DNA of 64,000 nt from Bacteriovoracaceae bacterium UBA6200 (lineage in GTDB: Bacteria > Bdellovibrionota > Bacteriovoracia > Bacteriovoracales > Bacteriovoracaceae): NCBI GenBank assembly GCA_002422605.1, contig DISW01000001.1, positions 191,114 through 255,113 of the forward strand, given 5' to 3'. The position numbers and the translations under genes are program-made. Each line of letters opens with the position of its first letter. Within the stretch, counting starts at the first letter, position 1. This document shows, piece after piece, positions 34,104-42,423 of the stretch. Under the pieces are notes generated by a model that made no database searches, was not told the DNA's origin, and saw only the letters and a program-made list of their open reading frames with translations.

Positions 34104-34454
34104 ATGACAGCAAAAAGATCTTCAAGATCAAGCAAGACGACTTCACCAACCAAGAGAACAAGGTCCAAAAGAAGTTCAAATTCTAACAAAGAGAAGTTGA
34201 ATTTCGAGAGTAGAAACTATGAAAGTACTGCTAGAGAGTATAAGGATGCCCTCTGGGAATTTATGAACAAGCCAGGAGTAAAGTATTTTGCTGGAGGATT
34301 AGCTGCGGCCGTGCTTGCTCGACTCGCTAGTGGTATCTCTGAAAAATACCCTGAGATATCTAAGTTTATAAGAGAAAATGTAGACACTATGGAAACAAGG
34401 CTCAGTGAATTCCGGGGAGCAGAAAGAGAGGAATCCGAATCTCTTCATCACTAA
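34104..34454 (+). CDS. Small protein with basic Ser/Thr/Lys/Arg tail and hydrophobic segment
   Basis: 116 aa with an AAAAGGAG Shine-Dalgarno. Residues 1-30 are almost only Ser, Thr, Lys, Arg and Pro (TAKRSSRSSKTTSPTKRTRS), like a histone H1-type or nucleic-acid-binding tail. Residues ~64-78 (YFAGGLAAAVLARLASG) are weakly hydrophobic and could be a helix or membrane hairpin. The acidic C-terminus ends ESESLHH. No domain is recognised. A bidirectional terminator follows. Function could be DNA-linked, cell-surface, or membrane-associated; I cannot choose. Confidence 0.7.
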   Translation: MTAKRSSRSSKTTSPTKRTRSKRSSNSNKEKLNFESRNYESTAREYKDALWEFMNKPGVKYFAGGLAAAVLARLASGISEKYPEISKFIRENVDTMETRLSEFRGAEREESESLHH

Positions 34455-34464
34455 TTAATCAAAG

Positions 34465-34491
34465 TGGCCGGTGAGTCTCCCTCTCCGGCCA
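34465..34491. terminator. Bidirectional terminator between convergent genes
   Basis: TGGCCGG (34465-34471) and CCGGCCA (34485-34491) pair, extended by GAG/CTC inside the loop, in the 37-nt gap between convergent genes. U-tracts are weak on both sides. Confidence 0.55.
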
Positions 34492-35154
34492 TTATAATAA
34501 AAAAGATTCATAAAACTTTTTCAGCAGTCGCTGACCATCATTTCTACCAACATGAATTTCATCTTGGTTTAAAATACCAATATCATTGTCACAGAAATAC
34601 AAAGACGCTTCTGGATGAGCCTGAGTTGTTAACATAGGATAGGTTTTATGAATGACCATATCATTAGGAAGCCCTGTTCCCACGGATATGAGTTCACTTC
34701 CTAGCTTCTTAACAGTTTGTTTATGAGTGACGGGTAAGCTGTAAATGTCACCCTTTCTAAAATTTCCAAAATCTTCTGTTAGGGTAATTTGCCTTAATCC
34801 TTTAATTTTCTCACCAGATTCATAATAGTCTTCAACGACAGAACCGAAAGCATGACAAAGCAGCTGGTGGCCAAAGCAGGCGCCCAACATTGGTTTTCCT
34901 TCTTTTAATTCCTTCACGAGAAATTCTGCCAAAGGAGCGTGCCAACTTAAAGGCTCTGTAACATTAGAAGCAGAGCCACCAATAAAATAGGCGTCAATAT
35001 TCGAAGCGTCTGAGAGTAAGGCCTTTATTCCTAATTTATCAGGCATGTAATAAACCAGTGGAACTTTCAGTAAATCAACTAATCCATTAAAACAATGGAT
35101 TGCAGGTGAAACCAAAAAAGGATCAATAAAAGCGATTCGTTGAATTTTTCTCAT
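34492..35154 (-). CDS. Class I glutamine amidotransferase-like protein
   Basis: 220 aa from the ATG at 35154, which has AGGA 8 nt upstream; longer starts at 35199 or 35172 are possible. It has the GATase1 nucleophile elbow MLGACFGHQLLCHAFG (Cys and His in the expected context) and a later TTQAHPEAS (catalytic His-x-Glu). IVxFIDPFLVSPAIH… begins a Rossmann-like strand. Members of this GMP synthase-like family (YfeJ/GATase type) can act as amidotransferases or as gamma-glutamyl hydrolases. No synthase partner is adjacent, so the acceptor is unknown. Confidence 0.85.
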   Translation of the reverse strand: MRKIQRIAFIDPFLVSPAIHCFNGLVDLLKVPLVYYMPDKLGIKALLSDASNIDAYFIGGSASNVTEPLSWHAPLAEFLVKELKEGKPMLGACFGHQLLCHAFGSVVEDYYESGEKIKGLRQITLTEDFGNFRKGDIYSLPVTHKQTVKKLGSELISVGTGLPNDMVIHKTYPMLTTQAHPEASLYFCDNDIGILNQDEIHVGRNDGQRLLKKFYESFLL

Positions 35155-35269
35155 ACCGCCAATCCTAATCATTCCTCTCACTTTTAGCAAGGTGATCAAT
35201 TGAATGGAGTCAATTTTGCATCTAGAAACTGAAGCCCTTATGACAGGGGATTGATACCATCGGATTAAA

Positions 35270-37039
35270 ATGTCAAAACCACTCGAAGACTATGGCCTGT
35301 TAAGTAATTGTTTGAGTGCTGCCTTAGTGGCGAAAGATGGGAGCATCGATTGGCTTTGTCTTCCCTGCTTTGACTCTCCCGCCTGTTTTGCTTCTCTTTT
35401 AGGTAATAATGAAAATGGCCATTGGCAGATCTCTCCAGTAGGAGATTTCCAGGTATCCCGAAAATATATCGAAGGCACAATGGTTCTCGAGACGACCTTT
35501 GAAACCACGACAGGGAGCTGTAAGCTCATCGATTGTATGTTGATAGATGAAAGCCATCCGACCCTGGTACGTTCCCTTCAAGGGCTGACAGGACAAGTAG
35601 AAATAATAATGGAATTCATTGTGAGATTTGATTATGGGAATATCGTCCCCTGGGTAAGACGGAATAAAAACAACGATGGCATTCATGCCATGGCAGGGCC
35701 GGATGGTTTGGTTTTATATTCTCCGGTTTGTCTTCAGGGTGAGAAACTTCATACCTTGGCAAAATTCAGTTGCCAGCCAGGGGATGAATTAAATTTCATC
35801 ATCAGAGGATATGATTCTCACTCCTCCATTCCTTCCAATATAGCTAAACCTGCAAAAAGGATTCAACACACAGTAACCTGGTGGAAAAAGTGGTGCGAAA
35901 AGAACACTTACAAAGGTTTCCATTCTGATGCCGTAGAACGTTCCCTAATAACACTTAAAGGACTCACCTATCAACCTACAGGTGCCATTGTTGCAGCTCC
36001 TACAACCTCGTTACCAGAATCTCTTGGTGGTAATCGTAATTGGGATTACCGCTTTGGTTGGATCAGAGATTCAAGCTTTACCTTAATGGCCTTATTAAGG
36101 GCCGGTTACATAGAAGAAGCTTCCAGATGGAATGACTGGCTGCTGAGAGCGGTTGCCGGAAATTCTGATCAGTTCAACATTATGTACGGAATCCGGGCAG
36201 AACGCCGGTTACCGGAAATCGAGCTCCCCTGGCTTGAAGGTTATGAAAATTCCCGTCCAGTGAGAGTTGGAAATGCGGCCTATAAACAATTCCAGCTGGA
36301 TGTTTTTGGAGAGCTTGTAGCAACTGGATTTGTAGGAAGGCACTATGGTCTTAAATTCAACGAGGATGCCTGGAGGATAGAGGCAAATGCCATTAAGTAT
36401 ATTTGCGAGCACTGGACAGACCCAGATGAAGGAATTTGGGAGGTAAGAGGAAAGTCCAGACAGTTTACTCATTCAAAACTTATGGCCTGGGTGGCATTAA
36501 AATATGCCATTGAGAGTGTAGAAAAGCATGGAGTAACAGGAGACATTAATTACTGGAAAATTATTTGCGATAAAATACATCATGACATTTGCACCAATGG
36601 CTATAACCCAAGTTTAAATTCATTCGTTCAGTATTATGGTTCAAGAGAGGTTGATGCCAGCCTCTTAATGATGGGACTCGTTGGGTTCTTACCCATGAAT
36701 GACCCAAGAATTATCGGGACAGTTAATGCCATAAGAAATTCCCTCAGTCGGGATGATTTCTTACTGCGGTATCTGCCTAACCCGGATGTGGATGGACTGT
36801 CCGGTGCAGAAGGAAGTTTTATCCCATGTTCTTTTTGGTTAGTAAGAAATCTAAATCTTATGGGGAAAAAAGAAGAGGCCTTAGAGCTTTATGAGAAATT
36901 ATGTGCTGTCAGAAATGATCTAGGTCTTTTTGCTGAGGAATACTCCACTCATCACAAACGTATGGTGGGAAATTTTCCTCAGGCCTTTACACATATCAGT
37001 CATATCAACGCGGCAATGGATCTGAATAAGATCTTATAG
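35270..37039 (+). CDS. Glycoside hydrolase family 15 protein (glucoamylase/trehalase-like)
   Basis: 589 aa. The bacterial GH15 pattern is complete: LEDYGLLSNCLSAALVAKDGSIDWLCLP at the start of an N-terminal beta-sandwich, then an (alpha/alpha)6 barrel with SLGGNRNWDYRFGWIRDSSFTL, WTDPDEGIWEVRGKSRQFTHSKLMAWVAL (first acidic residue), and AEEYSTHHKRMVGNFPQAFTHISHINAA (second acidic residue). Members hydrolyse trehalose or maltodextrins. No signal peptide, so cytoplasmic. A trehalase or glucan role in storage use is reasonable; substrate cannot be set. The FMN reductase gene follows after 8 nt. Confidence 0.92.
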   Translation: MSKPLEDYGLLSNCLSAALVAKDGSIDWLCLPCFDSPACFASLLGNNENGHWQISPVGDFQVSRKYIEGTMVLETTFETTTGSCKLIDCMLIDESHPTLVRSLQGLTGQVEIIMEFIVRFDYGNIVPWVRRNKNNDGIHAMAGPDGLVLYSPVCLQGEKLHTLAKFSCQPGDELNFIIRGYDSHSSIPSNIAKPAKRIQHTVTWWKKWCEKNTYKGFHSDAVERSLITLKGLTYQPTGAIVAAPTTSLPESLGGNRNWDYRFGWIRDSSFTLMALLRAGYIEEASRWNDWLLRAVAGNSDQFNIMYGIRAERRLPEIELPWLEGYENSRPVRVGNAAYKQFQLDVFGELVATGFVGRHYGLKFNEDAWRIEANAIKYICEHWTDPDEGIWEVRGKSRQFTHSKLMAWVALKYAIESVEKHGVTGDINYWKIICDKIHHDICTNGYNPSLNSFVQYYGSREVDASLLMMGLVGFLPMNDPRIIGTVNAIRNSLSRDDFLLRYLPNPDVDGLSGAEGSFIPCSFWLVRNLNLMGKKEEALELYEKLCAVRNDLGLFAEEYSTHHKRMVGNFPQAFTHISHINAAMDLNKIL

Positions 37040-37047
37040 GAGGCCTT

Positions 37048-37674
37048 ATGTTAAGGATTGGAATTATAACTGGAAGTACACGCCCAAATAGAGTGAATCT
37101 TGATGTTTCAAAATGGGTTTATGAACAAGCGAAAACGAGATCAGAGGCAGAATTTGAATTAGTGGATATAATGGATTTCAATCTTCCTTTGCTGGATGAA
37201 GGAGTCCCACCTTCGATGGGTCAGTACTCAAAGCCTCACACCAAAAAATGGGCTTCAAAAATAAGTTCCTTTGATGCCTTTATTTTTGTTCATCCTGAAT
37301 ACAATCATGGCATATCAGGAGCCCTTAAAAATGCTCTCGATTTCCTCTATAAAGAATGGAACAACAAAGTAGCAGGGCTGGTTTCCTACGGAAGTGCTGG
37401 AGGGGCTCGTGCTGCTGAACAGATGAGACTGGTTCTGGCAGAACTTCAAATGGCCACAGTCCGATCACAAGTAATGTTTTCACTACGGACTGATTTCGAA
37501 AACTATAAGAATTTCAAACCTGCTTCACATCATGAGAAAGAGTTGGACACTCTCATTGATCAGGTTATCAATTGGGGGACTGCTTTCACTTCCCTTCATC
37601 AAGAAATTGGTAAAGAAGGTCCAATGACAGTTAAGACCGAAAAAACTGAAAGTGAGAATATGAGGATTCAATAA
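37048..37674 (+). CDS. NAD(P)H-dependent FMN reductase-like flavodoxin-fold protein
   Basis: 208 aa with an AGGAGG Shine-Dalgarno. It has IGIITGSTRPNRVNLDVSKWV (phosphate loop), the DFNLPLLDE region, HPEYNHGISGALKNALDFLYKEWNNKVAGLV (the family's 'PEYN.s.pg.LKNaiD' motif), and SYGSAGGARAAEQMR. It reduces FMN or quinone/azo substrates using NAD(P)H. The C-terminal ~30 residues (KEGPMTVKTEKTESENMRIQ) are an extra disordered tail. It is in an operon with GH15, and faces a cheW gene with a 1-nt gap. Confidence 0.9.
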   Translation: MLRIGIITGSTRPNRVNLDVSKWVYEQAKTRSEAEFELVDIMDFNLPLLDEGVPPSMGQYSKPHTKKWASKISSFDAFIFVHPEYNHGISGALKNALDFLYKEWNNKVAGLVSYGSAGGARAAEQMRLVLAELQMATVRSQVMFSLRTDFENYKNFKPASHHEKELDTLIDQVINWGTAFTSLHQEIGKEGPMTVKTEKTESENMRIQ

Positions 37675-37675
37675 A

Positions 37676-38161
37676 TCAGGCAGCGATGTTTAAATTTGTT
37701 TTTTTATCAATCAGACACTCCAACATTAGAGCGGGATTAAGCCATAGACTTAGTCCCGTTTCACGTCTGATAATTCCATTAAGATAATTGCTGGATTTAT
37801 CTGTATCAGGAACGGGAGAAATAATGGATGAAGAAATATTTACTACATTTCTGATAGAATCAATTACCATACCGATCAATTTCCCATCGAATGAGAAAAT
37901 GACAATACCATTTTCAAAAGTATCTTCATTAGGTTTAATACCAAATTTTTTTCTCACATCAATTAATGTGATGACATTTCCCCGGAGATTGACGACCCCA
38001 ACAACATGGGAAGGAGCCCCGGCCAAAGGTGTAACTATGGTCATAGGAACGACTTCTTTGACTTGGCTTAATTCAAGCGCATACAAATCAGTTCCCAGAG
38101 TAATTTCTAAAAACTTGCGAGTTAATTGCTGAGCTTGATCAGTGTTTTTAAACATATCCAT
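37676..38161 (-). CDS. cheW: CheW-like chemotaxis coupling protein
   Basis: 161 aa, a single CheW domain: FLEITLGTDLYALELSQVKEVV, PLAGAPSHVVGVVNLRGNVITLIDVRKKFG, LIGMVIDSIRNVVNIS, and YLNGIIRRETGLSLWLNPALML. CheW links chemoreceptors to the CheA kinase. An AGGAG Shine-Dalgarno precedes ATG 38161. It is an orphan here: no cheA, cheY or receptor gene lies next to it. A PAS receptor-like gene lies 24 kb away. Gene symbol is by family; it may be one of several CheW paralogues. Confidence 0.92.
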   Translation of the reverse strand: MDMFKNTDQAQQLTRKFLEITLGTDLYALELSQVKEVVPMTIVTPLAGAPSHVVGVVNLRGNVITLIDVRKKFGIKPNEDTFENGIVIFSFDGKLIGMVIDSIRNVVNISSSIISPVPDTDKSSNYLNGIIRRETGLSLWLNPALMLECLIDKKTNLNIAA

Positions 38162-38243
38162 TTGTATTCTCCTAAGTAAAAACCTTGTCGGAATAAACTA
38201 ACAATAAGTTAAGCTATTTTTCTAAAGGGAACCTTAAGAGCAA

Positions 38244-39428
38244 CTAAGTATTTTTTATTGTTTTAACTGAATCGTAAGAAAAATCATATAACCTATGGAT
38301 AACTAAGGCCAAAACTGCACACCCAAAAATGATAAAACTCATCGGTCTAATAGTCCCATTATGAAAATGGCTCACTAAGGAAGACATAATAGCAGCAATG
38401 ATAAATTGGATGGTTCCCATAAGGGCCGAAGCGCTACCAGCAAACTTCTTTTGATTCGCAAGTGCACTGGCAGCAGCATTAGGAGCAATCATGCCCATAT
38501 TTAAAATAAACAGGAATAGACCAACACACATTCCCCAGAATGGGCCGTTATAAAAACCAATCAGAAAAAGTAAAAGTCCAGCGAGAGCTGCAAATGGATA
38601 CACTTTTTTGAGAATAAACTCAGGATTATTTTTACGAAGGAGTCTTCCATTGACCTGAGAGAAAGCAATCAATCCAAAGGCATTGATACCAAATACCCAT
38701 GAGTACTGATTAGGCGTTAGTCCATAATGCGAAATGAAAACGAAAGGAGAACCTGTAATGTAAGCGAACATTCCACCATAAATAAGACTCATAGATAATG
38801 TGTGTCCGAGAAAACCCTTGTCACTCATAATTTGAGCATAATTCTTCAATACATTTGTTTTACATCCTTCTGTATCCGGAACATGAGTTTCTTTTAGAAA
38901 GAAATGAACTGCTATTAACGTAACAAGACTGATAGCGGAAAGAACCCAGAAAATTGAACGCCACCCCAGAGATTCAGATAGGAAGCCTCCAAAGATTGGG
39001 GCCAGGATAGGAGCAAGTCCCATGATCAACATAAGGAGTGAGAAAACTTTAGCGGCTTCATGGGGACGGTATAGATCTCTCACTATCGCGCGACTAATAA
39101 CTAATCCGGCACAAGATCCCAGGGCCTGCATAAACCGGAAGAGAATTAAACTGTCCACACTTCCTGAAACTGCACAAAATATCGATGAAACCCCATAAAG
39201 GATAAGCCCGAAATATAAGGGTTTCTTCCTTCCAAAACGATCCGTTAACGGGCCATAGAAAATTTGCCCACAGGAAAGACCAATGAGAAAAGAAGCAAGA
39301 GATAATTGCACCGATGAAAGTTCTACAGAAAACTGTCGCGCTATTTCCGGCAGCGCCGGTAAGTACATATCAATTGAGAGTGGCCCAAATGCCGTCAGAA
39401 GAGCGAGAACGAAAATGATAATATTCAT
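38244..39428 (-). CDS. MFS transporter, Bcr/CflA drug-efflux family
   Basis: 394 aa with 12 membrane segments. The start is typical of Bcr/CflA (LALLTAFGPLSIDMYLPALPEIARQF), followed by GQIFYGPLTDRFGRKKPLYFGL (MFS motif A) and RFMQALGSCAGLVISRAIVRDLY (motif B-like). Family members export drugs such as bicyclomycin, sulfonamides or chloramphenicol. A TATAAA lies 6 nt before the ATG on the minus strand and there is no clear Shine-Dalgarno. The small membrane-protein gene ends 17 nt upstream. Substrate unknown. Confidence 0.92.
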   Translation of the reverse strand: MNIIIFVLALLTAFGPLSIDMYLPALPEIARQFSVELSSVQLSLASFLIGLSCGQIFYGPLTDRFGRKKPLYFGLILYGVSSIFCAVSGSVDSLILFRFMQALGSCAGLVISRAIVRDLYRPHEAAKVFSLLMLIMGLAPILAPIFGGFLSESLGWRSIFWVLSAISLVTLIAVHFFLKETHVPDTEGCKTNVLKNYAQIMSDKGFLGHTLSMSLIYGGMFAYITGSPFVFISHYGLTPNQYSWVFGINAFGLIAFSQVNGRLLRKNNPEFILKKVYPFAALAGLLLFLIGFYNGPFWGMCVGLFLFILNMGMIAPNAAASALANQKKFAGSASALMGTIQFIIAAIMSSLVSHFHNGTIRPMSFIIFGCAVLALVIHRLYDFSYDSVKTIKNT

Positions 39429-39445
39429 AGGCCCTTTATAACGGA

Positions 39446-39646
39446 CTATTCAGGAGGTTGCAAAATTTTATTGCTCGCGAGTTGGCATACTAAGAATAAA
39501 GTAAGTGCCAGGAGAATGCTTGAAAAAATAAATTCTGTAACTTCTATTGCAGATCCAAGCTTAAAAAAGATTAATCCATAATAAATAATTGCATAAGCAA
39601 TAAGGCCAGGAACTAAAAACTTACAGCACTCTTTAACAGGCTTCAT
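39446..39646 (-). CDS. Small two-helix membrane protein
   Basis: 66 aa from the ATG at 39646 (GGAGGGG Shine-Dalgarno 7 nt upstream); the frame is open 16 codons further but that part has no start signal. Two membrane segments (about residues 10-30 and 38-56) with two Cys at 7-8 (KECCKF). It is 17 nt upstream of the Bcr/CflA pump gene on the same strand. Its Shine-Dalgarno lies in the stem of a hairpin, see 39650-39674. No family is recognised. Confidence 0.7.
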   Translation of the reverse strand: MKPVKECCKFLVPGLIAYAIIYYGLIFFKLGSAIEVTEFIFSSILLALTLFLVCQLASNKILQPPE

Positions 39647-39649
39647 GAA

Positions 39650-39674
39650 AATACCCCTCCGATGAAGGGGTATT
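39650..39674 (-). promoter_or_regulatory. Hairpin that hides the Shine-Dalgarno
   Basis: On the minus strand AATACCCCT pairs with AGGGGTATT (9 bp, 7-nt loop). The second arm contains AGGGG of the GGAGGGG ribosome binding site of the 66-aa protein. Translation would need the stem to open, for example by temperature, a protein or a small RNA. Confidence 0.5.
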
Positions 39675-39733
39675 GTATAAAGAATCCAGATCAAATAACA
39701 GATACAGATTATTCAAAAAGAGACCAATACAGT

Positions 39734-40675
39734 TTAGGTCTCAGAAAGAAGAGATATAGTCTCGGAAGTTAACTCAAGTTCAGATGCTTTCATAATATCC
39801 TCAAGTTGCACCAGAGTAGTTGCACTGGCTATTGGGGCAACCACTCCTGGACGGGCCATGAGCCATGCCAGTGAAACCTGAGCAGGTGTAGCCTGGTATT
39901 CTCGAGAAACGAGATCGAGCTTTTTAAGTATTTCCATCCCTTTAGCATCCAGATAAGATTTTACTCCTCCTCCTCTGCTGCTTTTACTAAGATCTTCAGG
40001 ACTTCGATACTTGCCTGTAAGAAAGCCACTCGCCAGTGAATAATAACTAATAACCCCAATATTATTCTTTACACAAAATTCCATAAGCTCGCTTTCATAT
40101 TCTTCGCGGTCGTAAAGGTTGTAGCGAGGCTGCAAAGTCGCATAATGTGGAAGAGAATATTTTTTAGAAACATCAAGTGCCTCTTGTAGGCGCTCTCGTG
40201 AATAATTAGAAGCTCCAATGGATCGAACTTTACCGGCCTTAATCAGGTCTCCATAAGCACTTAATGTTTCTTCCATTGGTGTTTCAGGATCATCTTGGTG
40301 GGATTGATAGAGATCGATGTAATCAGTTTGGAGTCTTTTTAAAGAATCCTCAACCGCTTGGATGATATATTTTTTCCCCAGGCCCTTCTTATCCGGGCCC
40401 ATCTCTACCCCAACTTTAGTAGCAATGATTACCTTATCGCGCTTACCGCTTTTCCTAAGCCAGTTGCCTATAATTGTTTCCGACTCTCCTCCCTTGTTGC
40501 CAGGAACCCATGTAGAATACATATCGGCGGTATCAATCAGGTTAAAACCTTTTTCAACAAACCTGTCCAAGAGAGCGAAGCCCTCTTGCTCCTTAACTGT
40601 CCATCCAAAAACATTTCCTCCAAAAGCAAGAGGTGCTACTTCGATATTTGAAGAACCAAGTTTTCTAAGTTTCAT
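39734..40675 (-). CDS. Aldo/keto reductase
   Basis: 313 aa TIM-barrel reductase. Signatures are MKLRKLGSSNIEVAPLAFGGNVFG, FNLIDTADMYS with the catalytic Asp and Tyr, and the catalytic Lys in VIIATKVGVEMG. LYQSHQDDPETPMEETL, with the catalytic His, and IGASNYSRERLQEAL are also present. Members reduce aldehydes or ketones with NADPH; the substrate here is unknown. The start overlaps the upstream LLM-family gene in ATGA (40672-40675), so the two are co-translated. Confidence 0.94.
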   Translation of the reverse strand: MKLRKLGSSNIEVAPLAFGGNVFGWTVKEQEGFALLDRFVEKGFNLIDTADMYSTWVPGNKGGESETIIGNWLRKSGKRDKVIIATKVGVEMGPDKKGLGKKYIIQAVEDSLKRLQTDYIDLYQSHQDDPETPMEETLSAYGDLIKAGKVRSIGASNYSRERLQEALDVSKKYSLPHYATLQPRYNLYDREEYESELMEFCVKNNIGVISYYSLASGFLTGKYRSPEDLSKSSRGGGVKSYLDAKGMEILKKLDLVSREYQATPAQVSLAWLMARPGVVAPIASATTLVQLEDIMKASELELTSETISLLSET

Positions 40676-41646
40676 AAAATCTCCCTAAGTAGTGTATAGG
40701 ATTTACGTCTTAACTCTTGATCATAAATCATAGAAAGAATCATAAAGTTATCAATTCCCGCCTTTAAATAAGGTCCGAGATATTTTTTAATTGTTTGCGG
40801 CGAACCAATGAATTTTGGGAAAGTCGATCTTAAATGTTGCCGATCAACTGGAGAAAGAGGATGAGCTTCAGTTTCTTTCAAGTCAGGTAAAAATCCCCGA
40901 GGGCCGCCTTGAATAAAACGTAAGTAAGAAAGATCTGAAGAATGGGCAAGCTTTTCTGCTTCCTCATCAGTTTCAGCACAAATAATGTGACACCCCATCA
41001 TACAAAGAGGTTCAGACAAATATTCAGACGGCACAAAACTTCTCTTATAAAGATTCAAGACTTCTGTTGCAGGAAAACCGGAAAAATGTTGGGCGAAAGA
41101 ATAAGGGAGACCTTTTTGGGCCGCAAGACGTGCTCCAAAATCACTGCTCCCTAATATCCACACTTCAGGTCTAGGCACTCTTGTAGGAATGGCCTTAAGA
41201 GGAAGTTCATCTGCAAAATATTTTTCAAGAAGTTCGATTTCTTCCGGAAATTTTTCAGCGGCCATAGGATTATGTCCTCTTAAGGCCACTGTTGCCCTTG
41301 AACCAGAGCCGGGAGCTCTTCCTAATCCTAAATCAATTCTTCCCGGATAAAGGGCCTCGAGGGTTCTGAAGACTTCTGCGATGTGAAAAGTTGCATGATT
41401 AGGGAGCATGATGCCACCAGATCCGATTCGCATCTTTTTTGTTAATCCCGCGATGTGGGGAATTAAAACTTCCGGAGATGAACTTCCAATTCCTTCCATA
41501 TCGTGATGTTCGGCAACCCAGTAGCGATCAAAATTTAAACTCTCTACATGACGGGCAAGGTCTCCCACATGAGCGAGGCTTTCAGTTGGAGATTCACCTG
41601 ACAACATCGGACACAAATCTAAAACGGAAAGATGAATTTGAGACAT
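40672..41646 (-). CDS. LLM-class flavin-dependent oxidoreductase (luciferase-like)
   Basis: 324 aa luciferase-like monooxygenase fold. Features: LSVLDLCPMLSGESPTESLAHVGDLARHVE at the start, RYWVAEHHDMEGIGSSSPEVLIPHIAG, RIGSGGIMLPNHATFHIAEVFRTLEALYPGRIDLGLGRAPG, and FIGSPQTIKKYL near the end. These match the MsnO8/YhbW-like LLM subfamily. Uses reduced FMN and oxygen or F420-like cofactors; FMN is likelier here. AGGAG Shine-Dalgarno. Forms an operon with the aldo/keto reductase. Confidence 0.93.
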   Translation of the reverse strand: MSQIHLSVLDLCPMLSGESPTESLAHVGDLARHVESLNFDRYWVAEHHDMEGIGSSSPEVLIPHIAGLTKKMRIGSGGIMLPNHATFHIAEVFRTLEALYPGRIDLGLGRAPGSGSRATVALRGHNPMAAEKFPEEIELLEKYFADELPLKAIPTRVPRPEVWILGSSDFGARLAAQKGLPYSFAQHFSGFPATEVLNLYKRSFVPSEYLSEPLCMMGCHIICAETDEEAEKLAHSSDLSYLRFIQGGPRGFLPDLKETEAHPLSPVDRQHLRSTFPKFIGSPQTIKKYLGPYLKAGIDNFMILSMIYDQELRRKSYTLLREIL

Positions 41647-41788
41647 TTTAAGCTCCTATGTGTGGTAGCAAAATGCACCTGTTAACCAAAGGAAAAGGTT
41701 ATTAATTCCACTTTCACTAAATTTCGCTGTGATGCTAGAATTAATATAGATGGTCACCAGAGACCACTTATTCACAAGGGCTAAGTTC

Positions 41789-41908
41789 ATGAAAAAGGAC
41801 TCTTTCATAGACATTGCGAATCTTATCCTGGGCATTATGGCGATATTTTGGTTTGGAGTGGTTATGATTCCGAAAATGGAAATCATCCCCACCCCATGGA
41901 ATTTTTAA
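41789..41908 (+). CDS. 39-aa membrane peptide
   Basis: MKKDSFIDIANLILGIMAIF continues to residue 39 with one hydrophobic segment (about 8-28), then PKMEIIPTPWNF. AAGGG lies 10 nt before the ATG. Its TAA interlocks with the stop of the convergent DUF3347 gene in TTAA (41905-41908), a pattern also found at other true convergent gene ends here, which supports it. No homologue is recognised. Confidence 0.5.
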   Translation: MKKDSFIDIANLILGIMAIFWFGVVMIPKMEIIPTPWNF

Positions 41909-42414
41909 AACTTAGTGTCCTGAGTTCCGCATTCGAGCATTTCCATTGCGTAAACATTTTTTACGCCTTTGTTAACGTCCGTATTTTGGATCCAGGATTT
42001 CTCAACCATTGGACATGAAAAAACATTGAACTTACTTCCAACATCATAAGTTTGAACAAACTTAATGAGAGGATTTACAAAAGATTCATAGGCCTCAAGA
42101 TTCTTATCACGCTTTTGTGAACCTTTGATGGAATCAAGTTTTTTCGCCTGTTCTTTCACTCCCTTTAAGGCTGCAAGGTCGCTTTTTTTAACAAGAGAAG
42201 AAAGCTCCTGAGATTTTTTTTCAATCAAAGAATTATCTTCTTTTAGAAAAGCATTAAAGAGCTCATCGTTCTTATCCAAAATGGGTTTAACACCACTCAG
42301 TTCTTTGGCAGTCAAAGTTTTCCTTTGAACACTCATTTTGTCAGAAGCCTCATGAGTATGTTGAGCTTGCAATCCAAAAGAAATAAGTAATAAAGTAAAA
42401 ATTATTATCTTCAC
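41905..42414 (-). CDS. Exported DUF3347-like protein
   Basis: 169 aa with a signal peptide (MKIIIFTLLLISFGLQA before QHTHEASD). The C-terminus has the DUF3347 pattern: FSCPMVEKSWIQNTDVNKGVKNVYAMEMLECGTQ (two Cys about 30 residues apart, the first in CPM). That domain is seen in periplasmic heavy-metal-related proteins, often next to copper efflux genes. The middle is Lys-rich and helical. It lies 9 nt downstream of a YceI-family gene and 1.6 kb from CopA, in line with a copper or envelope role. The stop overlaps the convergent 39-aa ORF in TTAA. Confidence 0.82.
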   Translation of the reverse strand: MKIIIFTLLLISFGLQAQHTHEASDKMSVQRKTLTAKELSGVKPILDKNDELFNAFLKEDNSLIEKKSQELSSLVKKSDLAALKGVKEQAKKLDSIKGSQKRDKNLEAYESFVNPLIKFVQTYDVGSKFNVFSCPMVEKSWIQNTDVNKGVKNVYAMEMLECGTQDTKF

Positions 42415-42423
42415 GTTCTACTC

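Noticed and set aside
41656..41892. 78-codon minus frame
   Set aside because: It is the antisense of the 39-aa membrane peptide region and lacks any start signal.
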